Shown here piece after piece: positions 59,649 to 64,000 of a stretch of 64,000 bases of DNA. Source of the stretch: Phenylobacterium sp. RIFCSPHIGHO2_01_FULL_69_31 (GTDB taxonomy: Bacteria; Pseudomonadota; Alphaproteobacteria; Caulobacterales; Caulobacteraceae); assembly GCF_001824475.1 (NCBI RefSeq), contig NZ_MHXN01000014.1, positions 159,854 to 223,853 on the forward strand, in the 5' to 3' direction. The notes under the pieces are model-generated. The model was not told the origin of the DNA. It saw only the letters and a program-made list of their open reading frames with translations, and searched no databases. How positions within the stretch are numbered: the stretch's first letter is position 1; each line of letters starts with the position of its first letter. Position numbers and translations under genes: made by a program.

Positions 59649-61193
59649 TCAGCAGCCCCCTTCGCCGCAGCGTCGGCGGTAGAAACGCCAGGCATCCTCA
59701 AGATCCCGGCCCCTGGGCTCCATGGCGCCGGCGATCTCTTCCGGGGTTTCGGTGCGCAGCGTCGGCGTCAGCGTGACCACCTGGCCATTGGGCAGAACGA
59801 GGTCCCGGGTCTCGCCCGACCGCATCTCGATCGTCCCCACCTCGTCGCCCCGGAAGCGGCGGTTCAGGCTGGCCGTCACCCAGAGGCGCTCGCCACGCTG
59901 GACGACGCTGGTGAACAGGCTCTGCCGGCTTCCGGAGTTCACGAAGGCGCCCATCCGGTATTCGCGTTGGGAGCCGAACGCGGTGAAGTCGGCCGCGAGC
60001 GGGCGACCTTCGGGATCGAGCGCGGTGGCGACCAGGCGGACGGCCGAGCCGGGCTCCACCGAGGACCGTTCGGCGACGGCATAGATCCGGCGTTGGCGGG
60101 GCAGGCGCACTGTGGGTTCGACGACGTCCGGCGGCATGGGCGCGGCCTGGGCGTCGGCCTGCGCTTCTGTGAGCACCGCGTCCGGCGTCGAGGGCAGGGC
60201 GGGAATGGCGGCCGGGGCCGTTGCCGCCGCCGGGCTCGCGATTGGCGACGGGACCTCCGCGGGCGCGGCGGCGATCGAGACAGGCGCCCGGTGCAGGGCG
60301 ACCGTGGGCAGCTCGACGACATGGACGCGGACGGGCTTCACGGACCAGGCCGAACCCATGACCGCAAGGGTCAGGGCGGTCAGCAACGTCAGGCCCAGCG
60401 CCTGGTCGCGCGCACTGGGGGCAGTGCGGGAGAGCAGCCGGATGCGCTCGGCCAGCGGATGGGCCCGGGCGGGCAACCAGTAACATCCCAAGGGCAGCGG
60501 ACGCGTGGCGAGCTGGGTCTTCAGCATGGCCTCGGCGTAGGAGCGGCGCACCTTCGGATGCCTGGCGATCACCTGGGCGTCGCAGGCCAGTTCCTGGTCG
60601 ATCCGCAGGAACCGTTGCAGCACATGCAGCATCGGATTGAACCAGTTGACGCAGCGGGCGGCGGCCACGAAGGCGTTGATGCGCGTGTCGTGGCGGACGA
60701 TGTGGGTCTCCTCGTGCGCCAGCACGATGAACTGTTCGCGCGGGGAATAGCGACGGCTGAAGTCGGACGGCGTGACGACGCGCGGCCGCAGCACGCCCAC
60801 CGCCGCCGGCCCGGCGAGACCGGCCTCGGCGTCGCGGCCGAACTGCGCCTGCCGCAACGCGATCCAGGCCAGGTGGGCGAGGATGCCGGCGATCCACAGG
60901 CCCATGACGAGGCCCCAGCCGTCGAACGGGGCGTCGGGCACGTTCGGCGAGACGCCTTGCGCCGCCAACGAAGAGGCCTGCGCCGTCGATCCCGGGGTCG
61001 CTCGGACGGTCACGGTCTCGACGCGGGCCGGTAGCAGCATGCCCAGGGCGGCCAGGGGAACCAGCAGCCAGAGGCCGTAGGCGATCCGCGGACCGAACAG
61101 CTTCCGCGCCGGTCTGCGCAGGATCAGGACCAGCGCCACGGCGACGGCCGCCGCCAGGTTCGCGGCGCCGAGGATGAGCAGGGCGTCACTCAT
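59649..61193 (-). CDS. M56-family (BlaR1/MecR1-like) membrane metallopeptidase
   Basis: 514-aa signal-transducing peptidase. Helices lie in the first ~130 residues (AANLAAAVAVALVLI; YGLWLLVPLAALGMLLP; GLVMGLWIAGILAHLAWIAL). The zinc site is VLAHEETHIVRHD plus Glu in DQELACD. A further helix (~LTLLTALTLAVMGSAW) leads to a Pro/Ala-rich linker and a beta-rich periplasmic domain ending FYRRRCGEGGC. No penicillin-binding sensor domain (SxxK) is present, so the signal is not a beta-lactam recognised in the BlaR1 way. It overlaps the blaI-like gene by 8 bases. Confidence 0.92.
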   Translation of the reverse strand: MSDALLILGAANLAAAVAVALVLILRRPARKLFGPRIAYGLWLLVPLAALGMLLPARVETVTVRATPGSTAQASSLAAQGVSPNVPDAPFDGWGLVMGLWIAGILAHLAWIALRQAQFGRDAEAGLAGPAAVGVLRPRVVTPSDFSRRYSPREQFIVLAHEETHIVRHDTRINAFVAAARCVNWFNPMLHVLQRFLRIDQELACDAQVIARHPKVRRSYAEAMLKTQLATRPLPLGCYWLPARAHPLAERIRLLSRTAPSARDQALGLTLLTALTLAVMGSAWSVKPVRVHVVELPTVALHRAPVSIAAAPAEVPSPIASPAAATAPAAIPALPSTPDAVLTEAQADAQAAPMPPDVVEPTVRLPRQRRIYAVAERSSVEPGSAVRLVATALDPEGRPLAADFTAFGSQREYRMGAFVNSGSRQSLFTSVVQRGERLWVTASLNRRFRGDEVGTIEMRSGETRDLVLPNGQVVTLTPTLRTETPEEIAGAMEPRGRDLEDAWRFYRRRCGEGGC

Positions 61194-61557
61194 CTTCGAG
61201 ATCCGAGATTAGCTTCTTCAGCACCTGGATGTCCTTGGGCGTCAGGGCGCGGTGCTCGGCGAAATGGGCGACCAGGGGCGCGACCTCGCCGTCGAACAGC
61301 CGGTCCACCAGGCTCTGGCTCTCGGATTGAACATAGTCGGTGCGGCTGAGCAGTGGGCGGTAGAGGTAACCCTCGGCTTCGCGCCGGCCCTCGATGGCCT
61401 TTTTGCGCAGCAGCCGGGTGATCAGCGTCTTCACCGTGCCCGGCGCCCACCCGTGCGCCTCGCCGACCTCGTCGACGATGCCGTCGGGGGTCAGTGGGCC
61501 CTTCCGCCACAGCGCCTCCATGATCTGGCTCTCGGCGCCCGAGATCTTCACGGCCAA
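61186..61557 (-). CDS. BlaI/MecI/CopY-family repressor
   Basis: 123-aa winged-helix repressor. The fold reads SGAESQIMEALWRKGPLTPD, then APGTVKTLITRLLRKKAIE and the wing EAEGYLYRPLLSRTDY. The C-terminal dimer part follows. In known systems a BlaR1-type protease inactivates it. TTG 61557 has GGAGG eight bases upstream; TTG 61563 and GTG 61551 are alternatives. Two palindromes of the classic TACA-N2-TGTA type lie just upstream, facing a divergent TonB-dependent receptor gene. Confidence 0.93.
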   Translation of the reverse strand: MAVKISGAESQIMEALWRKGPLTPDGIVDEVGEAHGWAPGTVKTLITRLLRKKAIEGRREAEGYLYRPLLSRTDYVQSESQSLVDRLFDGEVAPLVAHFAEHRALTPKDIQVLKKLISDLEDE

Positions 61558-61578
61558 GCCCAATCCTCCGCCTTACCA

Positions 61579-61596
61579 AAAATACACGTGTATTTT
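61579..61596. promoter_or_regulatory. BlaI-type operator 1
   Basis: Perfect 18-bp palindrome AAAATACACGTGTATTTT with the TACA/TGTA half-sites known for BlaI and MecI. It is about 20 bases from the blaI-like start and 76 from the receptor start. Confidence 0.8.
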
Positions 61597-61605
61597 GGAC
61601 GAAAG

Positions 61606-61615
61606 TACAGCTGTA
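61606..61615. promoter_or_regulatory. BlaI-type operator 2
   Basis: TACAGCTGTA, a second TACA-N2-TGTA palindrome. Its centre is 23 bp from that of operator 1, placing it on the receptor side of the intergenic region. Confidence 0.75.
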
Positions 61616-61672
61616 TCCTGAGCTGGATCGGTCCTCGGGGCCAGTGACTTTGCGTTCATGTTGGAGGGGGTG

Positions 61673-63853
61673 ATGCGAAAGAGGCTGATCTGGCTGGCGA
61701 CGGTCGCCCTCCTCCCCACGGCCGTCCTGGCGCAAACGCCCCCGGACCCGGCGCGGAAGCCGCCGCCCGCGGGAACCGTGGGCGAGGTGGTGGTCACCGG
61801 CCAGGCGCCGGCGGTGCAGGCGTCCATCGACCGGCGCAGCTACAGCGTCGCCTCGGACCTCCAGGCCCAGAGCGGCTCCATCGGGGACGCGCTGCGCAAC
61901 GTCCCCTCCGTGGACGTCGACGTGAACGGCAACGTCGCCCTGCGCGGCGACCCGAACGTCACCATCCTCATCGACGGCAAGCCCTCGGGTCAGTTCCGGG
62001 GCGAAGGCAAGGGCCAGGCGCTCCAGGCCCTGCCGGCCGATCGGATCGAACGGGTCGAGGTGATCACCAATCCTTCGGCCGAGTTCCGCGCCGACGGGAC
62101 GGCCGGGGTCATCAACCTGATCACCAAGAAGGCCAAGGGCGCGGGTCAGACCGGCTCGGCCCGGCTCACTGCCGGGACCAGCGAGCGGGTCTTCGCCAGC
62201 GCCAGCACCGGCTACAACGGCAAGGACCTGAGCGTCTCGGCCGACGCCTTCTTCCGCCACGACCCGCAGAAGCAGCAGACCCGCGAGGAGCGCTCCCGGC
62301 TCGACCCGGCGACGGGCCTCCTCGCCGACACGGCGGTCGCGGGCGTGAACCACGTCACGGTCGAGCTGATCGGCGGCAGGGCCAGTGCGGACTACGATCT
62401 CGACGCCGACACCCGCCTGAGCGGCGAGTTGCGCCTGCAGCGCTTTCGCTTCGACCTCGACAGCCTCACGCACACCGAGCGGCGCGATGGTCTGGGCGTG
62501 CTGGCAGAGGTGTTCGACCGCCAGACCAGCGTCCGCCAGAAACGGTTCAACCGCGAACTCACCACCAGCCTGCGCCGCAAGCTCGAGGGCGAGGGCCACG
62601 AGGTGTCGCTGAGCCTGAGCTACGAGGCCACCGACTATGACCGCCGGCGCACGGGCGCCACGTTCACCCGGCTGCCGATGGCGGGCGAGGCCTTCGACGA
62701 CCAGCCGACCTACAACGACTACCAGCAGGTCCAGCTCAAGGGCGACTACGTCCGCCCCTTCGCCGACGGCTCGACGCTGAAGCTGGGCTTCGACGTCCAG
62801 CGCGACGACAACAGCCAGCACAACCTCGGGTTTCGGGGATCGGCGTCGCCCCCCACAAACCCGGACCCGTCGCTCACCAGCCTATTCAAGTTCGAGCAGC
62901 TGCTCAGCCAGGCCTATGTCACCTATGAGCGGCCGATCGGCGATGTGACGGTGCTGGCGGGGCTGCGGCTGGAGGACTCCCGCATCGACCTCACCCAGGC
63001 GACGCTGAACCGAAAGGACGAGAACGACAGCGCCCGCGCCTATCCAAGCCTGCACCTGTCGTGGAAGGCCACCGACACCCAGACCTTCACGGCCAGCTAC
63101 AGCGAACGCGTCCAGCGGCCGGATCCGGATGTCTACAACCCTTTCCCGTTCCTGCTCGACCCCGTGACCTACAGGTCCGGCAACCCGAACCTGAAGCCGC
63201 AGCAGACCCGGTCGTACGAGCTGGGCTGGCAGTACCGGAAGAGCCCCGCCAACTACCTGGCGACCCTGTACTACCGCGAGAACGACCGGGTGCTGTCGGA
63301 CGTCACCCGCGACCTGGGCGGCGGCGTCTTCCTGATCACCCGGGACAACGTGGCCCAGACGCGGGCGGGCGGGCTGGAACTGGTGGCCAATGGCCGGCTA
63401 GGTCCCAGACTCACCTACAACGTCAGCAGCAACCTCTACTGGAACGAGCTCGACGGCTCGGCCCAAGGGCTGACGGACAGGCGCTCCACGGTGACGGTGT
63501 CCGGCCGGGCGAGCCTGAGTTGGCAGGTGACGCCCGACGACCTGATCCAGGTCAGCGGCTTCGCCAACGCCAGGCGGCTGACCGCCCAGGGCTACATCAA
63601 GCCGGCGGGCATGCTGAACATCGGCTACCGCCACAAATTCAACGGTCGGATCTCCGGCCTGGTGACCATCCAGGACGCCCTGGACACCTTCTCCTACACG
63701 GAGGTCGTCGACACCCCGAGCCTGACCCGGCGGCTCTCGCAGAGTGTCGACACGCGGGGGATTTCCATCGGCCTCGTCTGGACCCTCGGCGGCGGCAAGC
63801 CGCGCGACCCGGGCTTCGACTTCGGCGGGGGCGGCGGACCGCCCTCGCCATAG
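61673..63853 (+). CDS. TonB-dependent outer-membrane receptor
   Basis: 726-aa outer-membrane protein. The signal peptide (RKRLIWLATVALLPTAVLAQ) is followed by a TonB-box-like VGEVVVTGQAPA. The plug domain (~45-155) has SIGDALRNVPSVDVDVNGNV, LRGDPNVTILIDGKPSG and NPSAEFRADGTAGVINLITK. The rest is a 22-strand-type barrel of the OMP_b-brl_3 group (SGNPNLKPQQTRSYELGWQY). The tail is Gly/Pro-rich and lacks the usual terminal Phe. ATG 61673 has GGAGG upstream; an ATG at 61658 is less likely. Two BlaI-type operators lie upstream. The ligand is unknown. Confidence 0.93.
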   Translation: MRKRLIWLATVALLPTAVLAQTPPDPARKPPPAGTVGEVVVTGQAPAVQASIDRRSYSVASDLQAQSGSIGDALRNVPSVDVDVNGNVALRGDPNVTILIDGKPSGQFRGEGKGQALQALPADRIERVEVITNPSAEFRADGTAGVINLITKKAKGAGQTGSARLTAGTSERVFASASTGYNGKDLSVSADAFFRHDPQKQQTREERSRLDPATGLLADTAVAGVNHVTVELIGGRASADYDLDADTRLSGELRLQRFRFDLDSLTHTERRDGLGVLAEVFDRQTSVRQKRFNRELTTSLRRKLEGEGHEVSLSLSYEATDYDRRRTGATFTRLPMAGEAFDDQPTYNDYQQVQLKGDYVRPFADGSTLKLGFDVQRDDNSQHNLGFRGSASPPTNPDPSLTSLFKFEQLLSQAYVTYERPIGDVTVLAGLRLEDSRIDLTQATLNRKDENDSARAYPSLHLSWKATDTQTFTASYSERVQRPDPDVYNPFPFLLDPVTYRSGNPNLKPQQTRSYELGWQYRKSPANYLATLYYRENDRVLSDVTRDLGGGVFLITRDNVAQTRAGGLELVANGRLGPRLTYNVSSNLYWNELDGSAQGLTDRRSTVTVSGRASLSWQVTPDDLIQVSGFANARRLTAQGYIKPAGMLNIGYRHKFNGRISGLVTIQDALDTFSYTEVVDTPSLTRRLSQSVDTRGISIGLVWTLGGGKPRDPGFDFGGGGGPPSP

Positions 63854-63856
63854 CCG

Positions 63857-64000
63857 TCAGACGGTGACCACGACCTTGCCCATGGCCTTGCGGCTGGCGA
63901 GGTGGGCGATGGCCTTGGACGCCTCGGCCAGGGGGAAAGTCTCGGACACGTGCGGCTTGATCTTGCCGTCGGCGTACATCTGCAGGAGCTCGGCGACGCT
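63857..64000 (-). CDS. C-terminal end of a zinc-type alcohol dehydrogenase / NADPH:quinone oxidoreductase
   Basis: The last 47 codons of a gene that continues past the window. The peptide includes LLQMYADGKIKPHVSETFPL and ASRKAMGKVVVTV, the standard ending of MDR-family quinone oxidoreductases. It is convergent with the TonB-dependent receptor gene, three bases apart. Confidence 0.85.
   Translation of the reverse strand, partial: SVAELLQMYADGKIKPHVSETFPLAEASKAIAHLASRKAMGKVVVTV

Overview
The window is GC-rich, gene-dense chromosome from an alphaproteobacterium. The gene set points to Caulobacterales, and Phenylobacterium or Caulobacter is the most likely assignment (inference). Clues are a very large GdhZ-type NAD-glutamate dehydrogenase, a CC0125/CC1285-type lipoprotein, two PEPxxWA-CTERM proteins, a DUF1674 (SDHAF4-like) protein, a stand-alone LON-domain protein with a chaperedoxin and Trm112-like partner, a TonB-dependent receptor, and many SDR oxidoreductases. 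I see no phage, insertion sequence, integrase, CRISPR array or rRNA. One tRNA-Gly(GCC) is present. No gene-free stretch reaches 300 bases; the longest is 48293-48519.

Layout. 1-2004: OmpR/EnvZ-type two-component pair, regulator cut by the window edge. 2006-5990: exported GDSL autotransporter esterase and an S9 peptidase. 5987-10762: moeB divergent from a proteolysis run (hslV, an exported tandem NTF2-like protein, hslU, an M48 lipoprotein protease), then DUF2244. 10865-13103: DJ-1-like protein, SDR, fabI. 13128-16474: emrA-emrB-tetR efflux operon with a repeated palindrome in front, divergent from a UbiH-type monooxygenase. 17891-20236: chaperedoxin, LON-domain and Trm112-like operon, and a prolyl-tRNA editing protein. 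20445-22255: PEPxxWA-CTERM protein, DUF6065, tRNA-Gly. 22308-26562: glycosyltransferase, two ATP-grasp enzymes and an NTP transferase, probably a surface-glycan or conjugate pathway.

26559-31360 (minus strand): exported Gly-rich SH3b protein, exported caspase-Sel1 protein, aromatic-rich lipoprotein, MAPEG protein. 31489-38055: KTSC protein, argG, kup with a coupled small membrane protein, SDR, MarC, pyrF, DUF1674. 38108-43523: rsmB, rpe, heparinase-like protein, purH, all on the plus strand. 43574-48292: MerR regulator, ScfR/PccR-type regulator with a palindrome over its start codon, second PEPxxWA-CTERM protein, LytS/LytTR-type pair. 48520-59581: gdhZ, AI-2E-family permease, HerA-like ATPase, two SDRs, YkvA, EamA permease. 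59649-64000: a BlaI/M56 (BlaR1-like) pair divergent from a TonB-dependent receptor with two TACA-N2-TGTA palindromes between them, then the end of a quinone oxidoreductase gene.

The most attractive candidates for undescribed biology are the BlaI/M56/TonB-receptor circuit, the exported caspase/SH3b pair, and the four-gene glycosyltransferase/ATP-grasp/NTP-transferase locus. A structural oddity of the window is that many convergent neighbours share their stop codons in 4-nt palindromic overlaps (CTAG, TTAA, CTAA), leaving no room for a terminator.
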